A DNA stretch of 64,000 nt from positions 117,979 to 181,978 of the forward strand of contig CANTFL010001455.1 in NCBI GenBank assembly GCA_947650285.1, written 5' to 3'. The position numbers and the translations under genes were made by a program. Each line of letters starts with the position of its first letter. The first letter of the stretch is position 1. Shown here piece after piece: positions 10,433 through 20,638 of this stretch. The DNA is from Hyaloperonospora brassicae (Eukaryota > Oomycota > Peronosporomycetes > Peronosporales > Peronosporaceae). The notes under the pieces were generated by a model. The model was not told the origin of the DNA, made no database searches, and saw only the letters and a program-made list of their open reading frames with translations.

Positions 10433-11841
10433 AACACATTTTAGCGTATGGTACTGTGATTCAATATCCCCGGGATCGCTTGGCACGTTTACGGGTAGAT
10501 GATATACAGAATGCAGTGGGCAATGGTTGTTGTCGTCTAAATACGAAGCACTTGTGCTGCAAACGCAGCGATGATTGAACCTTCAGAAATCACGGTTTGC
10601 ACTTTTCGCTGATCGAGTTCATGCCTGCGACACTTGCAAAAAGTGGCGCAGGAGTACTTACTCGTTTGCTCGCAGAAAGCTCTACTCGGCCACCTGTTCT
10701 CACACAATGGCGAATGCCCTGACGTTCCACTGCGTCTTCGTTGACTACAAAAAGGCTCAATTGTAGCTTTTAACACTCATCGAGTTCCGGTCAACCGAGA
10801 CAAGCTCAGAAGAGTAAAACGGCAGTGACGATGGTCGAGGGTGTCGATGGCAGTCAAGATTCGCGCCGAGCAAAAGACGTCGTAGAGACATGCAGTGATA
10901 TCTGAGTTCATCTTCCGCACTTATGCATGTGTCTATGTGCATAGTTACTTGCGTTGTGCTGTCTGACGAATGTACAACGCATGAGAATGCAAACTTGTGG
11001 GGTCAGCATTCTGTAAACGACATTTTTCGGTTTGCATAGCAAAACGTTGGCTTCTCCCTGGACGAAAAGAAGTGGCACGAAAAACTTCCGAGGGACGTGA
11101 CGATCACATTGATTCCCAATATCAAACTGACTCGTACGGAGGCCGCAATACTACGGAATACTGATGGCTCGGGGCAAGACAATTGCAAGTAGAGCGTCTA
11201 AACGTCAAGCCACAGTAGCTAACGGTCAAGCCCAGGAACGCATGAGATCGATGAGCTTTCGGTGTGATTCAAAGGTGGCGTGGCGCAATGAATGGAGGGC
11301 TGGCAGCCGATAGGTTGAGGGCATCGACTGTTGGACGCTGTCATCTGTGGGTCGAAGCATGATCCCCAAGGCTTGTCTAAATCAGAAGCAAGGCGTGAGT
11401 TGCGTAACGTGTCCAAGAGGTGCCAATCCAGAATGCCTCTTACGATCCACAATACTGGTGCGAAATGACAACGACGACGATGACGATGGCGATGGCGAGA
11501 CGGAACCAAAAGACACCACGAGCAACTTTTGTCATGACAAGCGCCACGGAAGGAAACGAACGGCTCCGACATACATTTGCATCTAAAGTACTAGAAATGA
11601 TGTCGTCAATCGCTCGCCAGTTTTGCCATCGGTACGACAGTATTATATGCGCACATAGCATCTCGAATTCCAAATTAGTAGTTGTATTGTAGTTGGTGTG
11701 TATGGACGTCGACGGGCACGCGAAGAGGCAGTAGCGACAGATTCCGTGGGGTTCGTGCGCACGTTATGCCCACAACGTCAGTCCGTCGTCGGCTGTGTAC
11801 GTATGTACGTATGTACGTATGTATGTGTGGACTGACCCCTT
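10433..11841. other. Intergenic: GH81 3' flank, left arm
   Basis: No supported gene. Part of 10433-10790 may be further gag-side remains of the family B relic. There is a (GACGATG)-like simple run at about 11470-11500 and a GTAC/GTAT run at 11792-11828. Short frames here are low-complexity. Confidence 0.5.
11792..11828. repeat. GTAC/GTAT microsatellite 3' of GH81 (left)
   Basis: Repeated GTACGTAT units lie just after the GH81 stop. The right-arm copy (37253-37276) has fewer units. It is one of the few length differences between the two GH81 regions. Confidence 0.8.
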
Positions 11842-14226
11842 CTACGGCCGCGTGGCGGCAATGTACATGGCCCACGAGCGTGAGAGGCCGTCGTCCATTG
11901 TGACGTTTCGCAGCTTTGTCAGGGCAACGTCCTTGTCGATCGTCGCGTAGTTCATGTAGAGCAGCGACAGCCAGGGGTTCGTCTGTTCGTCCGTGAGCAC
12001 AATGGGCTCGCGCGAGAGCACCTGGTCCCATTCTTGCGCGACAAAGTCGTACGTGCGCACAAACTCCGTGACGGCCGTCGCAGGCAGCATCTGAATGCCG
12101 TGGATCGCGTACTTCTCGCCACTGAACCACGTCGCGTAGTTGACCTTATTGTCAAAGAGGATGCCCATGACCTTGTTGTCGCGATAGCGGTCCGGGTGCG
12201 CGCGGTTGCCGTCTTCAATGAGAAAGTACGTCTGGATCGCGCGTGCGTTGAGCTTCACCATGAGCTTCCCGACCGTCTCGAGGTGCTTGTCACCCGTCAC
12301 TTGGCCCATGAGCGTCATGCCGTAGAAAAAGTTCATGTCCTCGGACGTGCTCTCTTCGTCCTTGCCGTCGGCCAGCGCCGTGATGCCGTGCGAGTACGAG
12401 TGGCCGCGGAACCAGTCGAGGCTCCGGAACTTGGGAAAGTGCGGGTCGGCCGTCGACGGGTTCGCCACGTCGCGGATCAAGAAACCGGCCATGCGGTTGA
12501 GCGCCGGGATGCCCGCCCACGTCGGATCGAGCTTGTTGACGATCGCCGCCGCGACGATCCAGTAGCCGTAGTGGTAGTGGTGGTCGTTGTACATGGTGTT
12601 GCCAAAGTCGACGTTCGGGTCGTGCAGCGTGAAGCCCTGCGAGCTCACGACGCCGCGGTAGATCGTGTCGTAGTTGAGCGCGTTCGTCCACGAGTTGTCG
12701 AGGAAGGGCGTGAGGAGCCCCTCGAGCTTTGTCATGCAGCGGACGACCAGTGCCGTGTCGTGGGCGCCGACGACCGACGGGTCGCCCGCCATGAGGCACA
12801 GCGACGCGTACTTTTGCGCGGCTTTGCCGTTAAAGTAGTAGCTCTGCCCCAGCGCGATCGTCCACTGGGCGTCAATGTCCGCGATCAAGTGCTTCTTCAG
12901 CTCGTGCGCCTCGACGTGCTTCGCGTGGGGTCTTCGGGGCGGGTAAAAGTCCACGGGGAAGTCGATCGTCTCCAGCAGCCGCCACTCGGGCGGAGACGAC
13001 GTCGTCACGACGCCCTGCATCAACCCGCGCGTCGTCGAGTGCGCGGCGACGCCTTCGGCCTCAACGGCGTACCTTCGGTCGAGCGTATCCACGTGGTGCA
13101 CCTGCGCGTAGTGCAGCATCCCGTGGGTGCAGTCGCCGCTGGTCTTCCACTTGTAGGCGTACGCGTTTTCGTTGTGGGCTTCCACGCGCCCGCCGTCGAG
13201 GACGCAGCTCGCCGTGTCGTCAAAGATGCGCTGCTCTTGGGCCGACGCGTCGGGGATCAGCGCCACGCGCGCAGTGCCCGTGAACGGCTGCGCCATGTCG
13301 AGTCGCGAGCGGCCGTCGAAGTAAAGCGTGACGTGGCTCGAGAAGTAGAGCGTCCACGTGGCGCTGTTGCTGAACTGCAGCACAAAGCGGTCGTTCGTCA
13401 GCGCGCGGCCGAGCGTCTCGGCGGCGTCCGCACCGTTGACCGTCTCGATGGTGTACAGCGTCTCGAAGCGCGGCGTGAGACCCGCGTAGTGCGACGTGAC
13501 AAAGGCCATCCCGCTCGCGAGTGTCGTCTCGAACGTCTTGGACGGGTCGGCACGCGACAAGAAGCGCAGCTGCACGCTGAGGTCGTCCCAGTCAAACACC
13601 TCAAAGACCGGGCGCGACGCGTTCGAGAACTCGGTCGCCGAGAACGTGAACTCGGCGACTTGGCCGTGGAGATAGTACGCTTCGGCGTCGCCGTTGCCCG
13701 TCAGACCGCCGCCAAACAGTCGCGTCGTGTACGGGTAGTTCATCGTGAGCCCGAACGGCTCCTTGAAGAGGGACGGCGACACGCTGTACGGGTTCGTCCA
13801 CACGGGGTACACGACCTCTTCGTCTGTGGTCGTGGCGCCAATGATGTTGCCCCACCAGTCGTTCGTGGGGATCGGACGGGAGCCCACGATCCCCGCAGCG
13901 AGGAACCTGGGCGGCAGCAAGTCCTTCTGCGCGTCCGTGTGGTTGAAGAGACTGTCTGGCGGGGCTTCGGCGTTGAAAATGGGCGTGAAGAGGTCAAACT
14001 TGGCGTCCGGGGGCACGGCCGTCGCGCTTCGGAGCGTCGAGATGCTCGGCTTGAAGACGCCAAAGACAGCTGCCGTCAGCAGCAGCGTCGAGGCGATAGC
14101 GACCACACTCCATCGACCGATGGGGCGGCGGCTGGTAGGCGAAGCAATCAGCGACGTCGCTCGGGTCTCGAGCAACGGGCGCACTTCGCCGCTGTCGTGG
14201 GGTCTCGCCGTACTCGACTCGATCAT
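11842..14226 (-). CDS. GH81 endo-1,3-beta-glucanase, left copy
   Basis: Glycoside hydrolase family 81 enzyme that cuts beta-1,3-glucan, the main oomycete wall polymer and also plant callose. 794 residues, no intron. Residues 41-58 form one hydrophobic helix after a basic stretch (RRPIGRW), so a type II anchor or uncleaved signal is likely. GH81 marks: NDWWGNIIGA, PYSVSPSLFKEPFGL, the acidic-acid region NDHHYHYGYW (Asp548) and EESTSED with Glu625 / Glu629. The start chosen is the ATG at 14226: a longer frame begins at 14367, but the tetranucleotide run between the two differs by one unit in the right copy and shifts that frame, while both copies agree exactly from 14226 on. The product appears identical to that of the right copy. 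Confidence 0.93.
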   Translation of the reverse strand: MIESSTARPHDSGEVRPLLETRATSLIASPTSRRPIGRWSVVAIASTLLLTAAVFGVFKPSISTLRSATAVPPDAKFDLFTPIFNAEAPPDSLFNHTDAQKDLLPPRFLAAGIVGSRPIPTNDWWGNIIGATTTDEEVVYPVWTNPYSVSPSLFKEPFGLTMNYPYTTRLFGGGLTGNGDAEAYYLHGQVAEFTFSATEFSNASRPVFEVFDWDDLSVQLRFLSRADPSKTFETTLASGMAFVTSHYAGLTPRFETLYTIETVNGADAAETLGRALTNDRFVLQFSNSATWTLYFSSHVTLYFDGRSRLDMAQPFTGTARVALIPDASAQEQRIFDDTASCVLDGGRVEAHNENAYAYKWKTSGDCTHGMLHYAQVHHVDTLDRRYAVEAEGVAAHSTTRGLMQGVVTTSSPPEWRLLETIDFPVDFYPPRRPHAKHVEAHELKKHLIADIDAQWTIALGQSYYFNGKAAQKYASLCLMAGDPSVVGAHDTALVVRCMTKLEGLLTPFLDNSWTNALNYDTIYRGVVSSQGFTLHDPNVDFGNTMYNDHHYHYGYWIVAAAIVNKLDPTWAGIPALNRMAGFLIRDVANPSTADPHFPKFRSLDWFRGHSYSHGITALADGKDEESTSEDMNFFYGMTLMGQVTGDKHLETVGKLMVKLNARAIQTYFLIEDGNRAHPDRYRDNKVMGILFDNKVNYATWFSGEKYAIHGIQMLPATAVTEFVRTYDFVAQEWDQVLSREPIVLTDEQTNPWLSLLYMNYATIDKDVALTKLRNVTMDDGLSRSWAMYIAATRP

Positions 14227-15521
14227 GTCTTTGCACTGACAGGTGGGCAGGCAGATCAACAGACGGATAGACAGACAGACAGACAGCGTCCCGGGCGTTC
14301 GTGTGGGGGAGTGGGGCTGCTGGACGTGGTGCGGCGAACGAGGCAAAGTCGAAAGTGTTTGTTCCACTCGATGCTCCTGTCTCGTTCACTTGAGACGAAA
14401 CGTATCATCGCGCAGTCGATCGATCGATCGGTCCGTCCATCTATCTATCTATCTATCTATCTGTCGGTCGGTCGGTCGATCGATCGATCCATCGACGTAA
14501 AAGTCGATCCATCTCCTGGCTATCGATCCATCGATCTACCTGTCTCCTGTCTGTCTGCATATCGATCGATCATCGAAAGGTGAGCTGATACTGTGCCGTC
14601 GCATCAGCCACTACGTACGTATCTTCAGCTGTTACGGAACCATAAAACGGCGTCGATCATATGCGGCAAGACGTTATCGTCGCGTCGTCGAAACCGGGCA
14701 GAAGGGCCACACTCTGTCCCGGGTCGTCGTGTCGAGCGATTGAACCAATCACAGGCGCCGATGCTCCCGCGCGTCGGACGTGACTGGTCAGAAAGATGTT
14801 CCACGACCACCGGTCGTCCCATCGAACGGCAGAGCTGCAGTTCCCTCGACCTGCGACGAGTCAAGTGGCAAGTGCAAGTGACGCACGTACCGAAAAGTGC
14901 GCCGTCCGGACGTTTTGTCATGCAAATGTGATACGTCTGGGAAGTTTCTCTGCACGCGCAGAGCACGACTACCACCGACGATGTGGTGCGTGCTGCCGCC
15001 TGTCTGCCTGCTGCTTCGATGCGTTACGAGACGACCGCAGCATGTTGACGCCATCGCCAGCCATCGGCGACCAGATCCCGTAGGTGTCGCAGCGAACTAC
15101 TGGCGTTGTGTTGCAGTGGTGCCCTCTCGTGTGGGGTGGGCGCCATCATGTTCCCGTGCTGCGCGGACGTTGCAGCGCCTCCGATCTCTTCTTTTCTGTT
15201 CTTTGCTGGTAGAATCCGCTCGATGGCTGCTAACCACATGCGTACAAGACACGACCAGATCGCAGGACATGTCGGCTGATAGTGGTTCAGACGAGCGAGA
15301 CAACGAGTTGGTGTTGCGCGTCGTACTATTCGAGCGTACCATCTGAGTGGCTCTTCTGTCGCCGTCTTTCACATCTGCGTGATCGAAAAGGCAATAAAGC
15401 CGTGGAAACGATTGGAGACGTTTCGATGTAGCAAAATGGGTCAGTGACCAAAAGCGCACATCGAAAAGGTGTATATTCTGTTCTGGAGTGTGGGTGCACT
15501 TGTCGCGTGGACGCTCGAGCA
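14227..15521. other. GH81 upstream region, left arm
   Basis: This is the 5' flank of the GH81 gene, nearly identical in both arms. It has tetranucleotide runs of CAGA (14269-14286) and of ATCG, ATCT and GTCG (about 14418-14580). An uncharacterised minus-strand frame at 15666-15097 crosses the arm edge. Only its part inside the arm is shared with the right side, and its composition is unlike the neighbouring genes, so I do not call it a gene. Confidence 0.6.
14418..14580. repeat. Tetranucleotide tract upstream of GH81 (left)
   Basis: Blocks of ATCG, ATCT, GTCG and again ATCG/ATCC follow each other. Many GATC/CGAT palindromes result. The mirror tract is 34497-34655, with small unit changes. 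Confidence 0.85.
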
Positions 15522-16825
15522 AGATAGAAACGACTTGCTCCGAAATGCGCCGACTGGTGCGAATATGAGACACGAGGACTAAAACTTGGACAGCGGTCCA
15601 GCGCTTATCAGATACGGCGCAAATTATGGATGGGTTCGATCGCATTGAAACGAGCGTACTTGTCAATAGAGCTCTTCAATCATCGATCGACTGACTGACA
15701 GTGGCTTCGAGCCAACTCAAGCGGTGCTTACCGGCCAAAATAACGCGCAGACACATAGCAGTCGAGCCGCACGACAAAGTCGAAACTCACTGCTTCTCTC
15801 ATTGTCTACGGGTCAGAAGCTCAAGAATGCCATTCGATGCAACTCTAGCCACTTTCTTGTCAGCATAGTGAGACATCTTTCGTTGACGTCTTTGCTGCGA
15901 TTCTTCTTTCGTCCTCATGAGCCGGTGGCAACAGCGCTTGTGTCTCAAGTCTGTGAGTCGTAAGCACATGCGTTACTTCTTGCACGCGTTCACGACGTCG
16001 AGCAGGAAATGTACCGATACTGCATTACAGCAGCGCTGAGTCCAGCTTCCAGTGACGTCTCTGCCCAGCGACTCGGTCGGCTCGCGCACGCACCCTCGAG
16101 CAGCAGTGTCGTTTGCATCTCGAACGAGAACCTCTGCGGGTCGATCCTGGAAGTTTCGTGCTGACTACCCGTACAGATGGGATGCCGCTCTCTTTCAGGG
16201 TTTCGCAATAACCACCCAGCATCGTTGTCTCTCGCTCGGAGGTTTCGTGATAACCACCCAATGTCGTAGTCTTGCACAGCCAGCGACCGCGTACTTTGAT
16301 GTGAAAGAACGAAGGCGTTCAGGTAGTCCTTGCACCGCCCACGCGCCATACTCGAGCTGCTGCTTTACTGCGCTTCCTCACTACCGTCATAGCACCGGTA
16401 GCGCTGACGAGAAAAGCAGTTTCTTTCGTGCGCGACACGTGCGCGACAACGCCGCTCAGTAACGTACCGGCGCTGCATTCCTTTCGTCTCACTTTGGCCG
16501 ACGAATACCACCCAACCTCAAGTCAACTAGCACCTACCACGTCAACTTCAAGTTCATGGGTCGCGAAGCGTCACGATGGCTGTAGAAGTCAGGATGTCTA
16601 CGACGACAGCGTTTCAGTCCGGCACCTACGAATGCTGCCGATCCCTCCTTCGTAGATGAACCGATCTCGTGCCACGACGTCTTCTTCGGGCCCGCAAGTG
16701 ATCATCATCATCACGATCATCATCATCGTCATCTTCGTTCCACTCATTCTACAACGTGACTCCAAGCACACAAGCCAACCAACTCCACTACCACTTACCA
16801 ACTACCGCACCCGCACAACGCCAGC
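15522..16825. other. Intergenic between the left arm and the 16826 gene
   Basis: No supported gene. It holds three loose direct repeats of GTTTCG-x4-AC-ACCC at about 16152, 16200 and 16242. From about 16410 inward, short stretches match the reverse complement of 32600-32830 (for example CGAAGCGTCACGATGGCT at 16564-16581), so the inverted duplication continues here in diverged form. Confidence 0.6.
16576..16659 (+). other. Possible conserved upstream ORF of the 16826 gene
   Basis: 27 codons beginning MAVEV and STTT, 167 nt before the main start. The mirror position (start 32646, minus strand) also has an ATG with MASEV and STTT, then diverges. It may be a regulatory short ORF, an old first exon, or chance survival of duplicated DNA. 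Confidence 0.3.
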
Positions 16826-17683
16826 ATGGGCACTGACCACCACTTTACCGTTGAAGAGGAATTCTCCAAGCTCGAGCTCGTGCTGAACCAAGCGGCGGGC
16901 GACACTGCTGTCTGTCTCCGCTTGTTGAAGAAACAATTGTCCGACTACGACCACCGCAATGGCAACATCTTTGCCCACTCGGCCCTGTCGTACTTGCGCA
17001 GCGACATGCGCTCGGCCAAAGACACGGCCATGCACCTGAAAAACGTGGCGCATCAGATCAGCCATAGCCTCAAACCGTCCAAGGCCGAGCTCATTGCTGC
17101 TCGCCATGCGATGAACTCGACGACCAGAGTCATGGAAGCGTTGACGGCAACCGCTCGCAACTATGACAAGGAGAACGGCCAGTCAAAGGGCATCAAAGGC
17201 ACGATCGACGCGGTGCTGGGCGGTCGTCACGACAAGGACAAGCACGAAAAGCACTCGCTGTTCGGGAAAGAGACTGGCGCGGCCCACGGCAAGAACATGG
17301 CACCGGAAGGAGGACTGTTTGGTGCAAAGAGAGAAGGCGACACGACGCACGGCGTGCTGCCTGGCGAGAAGGACGAGCACCACAGAGGGTTTGCTGCTGC
17401 TGCTGCTGATAAGAATGGCGGCGGCATCATGGGGACAACTGACACTGTGGAGGTGCTGGTGAAGAAGAACCTGCGTGACAATTTCAACCTCAGTGCGCTG
17501 GATCACCAGATCTCGACGGCCGAGAAGGTGCTGTCGCCCTCGATCGTAGAGCGTGCGAAGGAGGTGATCCACGACGTCAAGGACAAGTTGACGGGCGACA
17601 AGACGAGTCCGACCCACGTTGACCACGTCCACGGCAGTCGTCACGCCACGCACCCATCGGCGGTCCACTCGACCGCTATGTGA
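16826..17683 (+). CDS. Hypothetical protein, paralogue of 31164-32354
   Basis: 285 residues, no signal peptide and no membrane helix. Residues 8-135 are a helical, charged region (VEEEFSKLEL, LRLLKKQL, DYDHRNGN, SYLRSDMRSAKDTAM, NYDKENGQSKGIKGTIDAVLGG). A Gly/His/Lys-rich middle and a second helical block follow (LSALDHQISTAEKVLSP, ERAKEVIHDVKDKLTGDK). The C-terminus is short and His-rich. About three of four residues match the paralogue over the N-terminal region. I recognise no family. The gene faces its paralogue across the spacer and sits at the mirror position, so the pair came from the inverted duplication and later diverged. An ATG context and the paralogue both support this start. Confidence 0.85.
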   Translation: MGTDHHFTVEEEFSKLELVLNQAAGDTAVCLRLLKKQLSDYDHRNGNIFAHSALSYLRSDMRSAKDTAMHLKNVAHQISHSLKPSKAELIAARHAMNSTTRVMEALTATARNYDKENGQSKGIKGTIDAVLGGRHDKDKHEKHSLFGKETGAAHGKNMAPEGGLFGAKREGDTTHGVLPGEKDEHHRGFAAAAADKNGGGIMGTTDTVEVLVKKNLRDNFNLSALDHQISTAEKVLSPSIVERAKEVIHDVKDKLTGDKTSPTHVDHVHGSRHATHPSAVHSTAM

Positions 17684-18856
17684 TGAAGAAGCGGAGCTCA
17701 TGCAGGAGACGGGACGAGATACGCCTGTAGCTATGGGAATCATTACTCAGTAGCTGCTGGTAGTTTGCATTACTCTTTTTTTTAATTCCACATAATGATT
17801 GGCAAAATCAGGTTATGGCAACCACCTGCGTGCACTCGACCCCTTGTGAATTGGGGGACACGTGCGCGAGTGAATGAGCTGAGATTGTCTCGCTCGTGAC
17901 CGAATGATAGCAGGAATTGGCTGTTGCTGAAGCAGTGAGTCTGATAGAAACTGCAATCATTGTCTCGGGTTATGGTGGGAATGGGGTGGTGTTGAGACCG
18001 TAAATGCGTAGGAGACGTCATAACGTCTCCCATGAGTGGGGCAGGCTCGCATGAACACACAAACTTTACTACTACTGCGTCGCGGGTCGTGTGCTGAAGA
18101 CACTGCTGAAAGACTGTTTTGACCGACTGTCTTTGGGGCACAAAGTTCTCGCGCGACCAGCACGAGGTGTCGTATCCATCAAAGGTGTGTCTACGTTCAA
18201 ATGGATGGATGGACGCTATACTCAACAATTGAGGTCTGCGGACCTGCATACTCGATGCAACTCGACTCACCCGTCAATGCCACACTCGACCAAGACGCGT
18301 GCTTAGACGTGCTGTACCACAGAATAGCAGCACTGTGCGCGTGTTATGACAATCCATCCCGTAGGAGGCATGAAAAACTAGGAACGTAGGATTCATCTAC
18401 CCGTGCCGCCATTCTTCGCCAACTTTGTCGTCCATGTGGTTGTAGTACTTTGCCGTCTGTGAGCTCGGAACTAGACAGAAAGTAGCTTACAATCGTGTTT
18501 CTGCTACCGTAGCCATCACGGACGGCTACGTCCTGCGCGTTACCCGTAAACTTTCTCATGGAATAGAAACGACGTCACTTGACATCGACCAAAGGCTCAG
18601 CATGTACTGTACCGTCCTCACCGCCCTCCGTCGTCGACATCCCAGAAAGTAAAAGGACCTGCGTTTCAGTCCTGCGAAAACCTGCGCGATCGCATTTCTC
18701 CTGCCGCGTTTCTAAAAGTCGATTTAGCGCAACATACCGTCAACCTCCCGCTATGTGGCGCACCACACCACACCACACCACACTCGCCCATCCCATCCAT
18801 CCTTTGCTGTATCCCTCTCGCATGCCAAACGCATTTTGACCCATTTCAACGTTCCA
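17684..18856. other. Intergenic
   Basis: No supported gene. A CACAC/CACCA run (about 18760-18785) precedes the FBT start. An upstream in-frame ATG at 18755 would add 34 residues of low-complexity HTTPHHT type and is less likely to be used. Confidence 0.5.
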
Positions 18857-20638
18857 ATGCTACAAACGCAAGACGAGCGCGAGTCCGTAACAACCGAAGG
18901 TACCGACATTGACATTGAAGCAGACCTCGACCTAATGGACGAGCACTCTTCGTTGACTCAAGCCGCCCATCGTGACAATCTTTCCCCCGTATCGTCATCG
19001 CCTTCGGTCCCGAACCAAAAGTCGCTCAAGTCCACTGCGTCGAAGGACCAGACCGAGTCGCACTTTCGAGCCACTGGCGCGTTACGTCAAGGGGTGACGC
19101 CCGAGCTATTGTCGGCCGGCACGATTGGGATTCTCGCCCAGTACGCTGCAGTGGGCCTCGTCTACGGCGTCCTGCCCAGTACCATTACGCCCTTTTTGAC
19201 CTATTACCTGAATATGGAAGGCACGGCCACCACATCGGCGCGGGCGCTCCTGTCCATTCCTTGGAGTTTTAAGGTCTTTATTGGTGTGGTATCGGACTGT
19301 GTACCGCTTTTTGGGTACCGTCGCCGCCCCTACATGGTACTGGGCTGGTCGGTCACAGTAGTGTGTCTACTTGCGATGGCGGCGTCACCGCTGGAGCGCC
19401 CGTACTTTTCTGACCCGAGCATGCGACACGTCAAGCCCGCAGATTACTCGCTCGAGATGGTCCAGTCGCTCAACAAAAGTGCACCACATAGTGGCGCCAA
19501 GTACATTGTGCTCATGATGTTTGCGACATTGGGGTACCTCTTTGCAGATGTTGCAGCTGATGCAGTGGTCGTCGAGTATGCGCAGTGTGAACCCGAAGAA
19601 ACGCGCGGGCGAACGCAGACGGCAATTTATACGGTCCGCACGCTATTTAATGTCGTCGCACAGACGATCACGGGCTTTGGACTGAGCTCGCCGGACTATG
19701 GCGGGAGTTTCGAGTTTGGGCTGTCGTTTCCAGACACGATGTTGCTCTTGGCGATGTTTTGTCTGCCAGTGATTCCAATGACGTGGATGTTTGTGCGCGA
19801 ACAAGTTGTGGTGGACCGACCGAGTTTTCAGACGTACGTTGGCCGCTTGTGGGCAGCGATTCAGAGTCGAGCCGTGTACCAAGTGATTGCGTATAGTTTT
19901 CTATCGGGTGTGTTTAGTGGATTTACCTATGTGGCCCAGGACCCCATGACGTCGTATTGGGTCCATGCCACGAGCTTCAACTTGAGCTTGAGCAGTATCT
20001 TTGGCAGCTTTGTGACAGTGGTTACGCTCACGTTGACTGGCAAATACGGGCTGCAGTGGAATTGGCGGACCATGCACGTCGTCACGATGGTGAGCGTGAT
20101 TGCACTTGACGCCATATGCACCATGCTAGTAACGTGGGACATTGTCCGGAAGCAGTGGTTTTGGCTGGGTGTATCGATTGTTGAGGCAGTGCCGGATGCA
20201 GTTGGGTTCATCATTTCAACATACGTGGTCGTGGAGCTAGCTGGTCACGGCAACGAGGGAGCGATTTACGGCCTATTGACAACGGTGAGCAATCTGGGCG
20301 GACCCTTTGCCCTCACGCTGACAAAGAATGTGAACGCCGCTTTCAAGGTGTTCAACGAGGACATTTTGAATGACACTGAGGAGGTGCGTCGCGACGTGAC
20401 GATCACGATCCTGATTTCGTACATGATGAAGCTCCTGGCACTGCTTTTTCTGCCGCTGCTGCCTCGTCAAAAGGCTGAAGCGCAGGCGCTGAAAAAGTCG
20501 GGAGGAAGCAGTCGACGCATGGGCGCAATCACCATCACGTATCTATTGATCGCGCTTGTGTGGGCGATTTTGACAAACTTGCTGGGCATCTTCGAAAGCA
20601 CTCGATGTTGGGTCATTACCGGTGGCTGCAAGGAGTGA
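18857..20638 (+). CDS. Folate-biopterin transporter (BT1/FBT) family protein
   Basis: Polytopic membrane protein of the major facilitator superfamily, FBT branch, expected to carry folates, pterins or related compounds; the substrate cannot be read from sequence. 593 residues, single exon. An acidic, Ser-rich cytosolic N-terminus (about 1-90) is followed by about 12 membrane segments. Family marks are SIPWSFKVFIGVVSDCVPLF followed by GYRRRPYM, then an FADVAADAVVVEYA block and the ETRGRTQTAIYTVR loop. The end has VWAILTNLLGIF as last helix and a short Cys tail. Oomycetes have many such genes. It is single-copy here, between the inverted paralogues. The start at MLQTQDER is chosen because upstream sequence is low-complexity. 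Confidence 0.9.
   Translation: MLQTQDERESVTTEGTDIDIEADLDLMDEHSSLTQAAHRDNLSPVSSSPSVPNQKSLKSTASKDQTESHFRATGALRQGVTPELLSAGTIGILAQYAAVGLVYGVLPSTITPFLTYYLNMEGTATTSARALLSIPWSFKVFIGVVSDCVPLFGYRRRPYMVLGWSVTVVCLLAMAASPLERPYFSDPSMRHVKPADYSLEMVQSLNKSAPHSGAKYIVLMMFATLGYLFADVAADAVVVEYAQCEPEETRGRTQTAIYTVRTLFNVVAQTITGFGLSSPDYGGSFEFGLSFPDTMLLLAMFCLPVIPMTWMFVREQVVVDRPSFQTYVGRLWAAIQSRAVYQVIAYSFLSGVFSGFTYVAQDPMTSYWVHATSFNLSLSSIFGSFVTVVTLTLTGKYGLQWNWRTMHVVTMVSVIALDAICTMLVTWDIVRKQWFWLGVSIVEAVPDAVGFIISTYVVVELAGHGNEGAIYGLLTTVSNLGGPFALTLTKNVNAAFKVFNEDILNDTEEVRRDVTITILISYMMKLLALLFLPLLPRQKAEAQALKKSGGSSRRMGAITITYLLIALVWAILTNLLGIFESTRCWVITGGCKE

Larger units (their letters stand above)
4850..15521 (+). repeat. Left arm of a ~10.7 kb inverted repeat
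   Basis: It matches the reverse complement of 33551-44220 from end to end. The inner edge is at 15521 / 33551 (shared TGCTCGAGCG). The outer edge is right at the LTR end, 4850 / about 44218. By eye the GH81 region differs at only a few bases in 2.4 kb, while the outer gypsy relic shows about 2-6 differences per 100 bases in the samples compared. Confidence 0.95.

Noticed and set aside
11219..11572. 117-codon minus frame with His/Arg repeats
   Set aside because: The open frame is due to a CATCGC/CGACGA simple run and has no other support.
12034..14583. 849-codon plus-strand frame across the left GH81 gene (787 codons in the mirror, 34682-37045 minus)
   Set aside because: Composed almost only of Arg, Val, His, Asp and Glu, as expected from the reverse of GC-rich-third-position codons; no motif; GH81 on the other strand is unmistakable.
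15097..15666. 189-codon minus frame, partly repeated at 33511-33975
   Set aside because: Ser/Arg/Thr-rich with no recognisable motif; its two versions have different N-termini because the arm edge cuts through it; likely chance frame in a nearly identical repeat.
18755..18856. Upstream start of the FBT gene
   Set aside because: Adds a low-complexity HTTPHHT stretch from a CACCA run; the ATG at 18857 opens the acidic N-terminus expected of the family.
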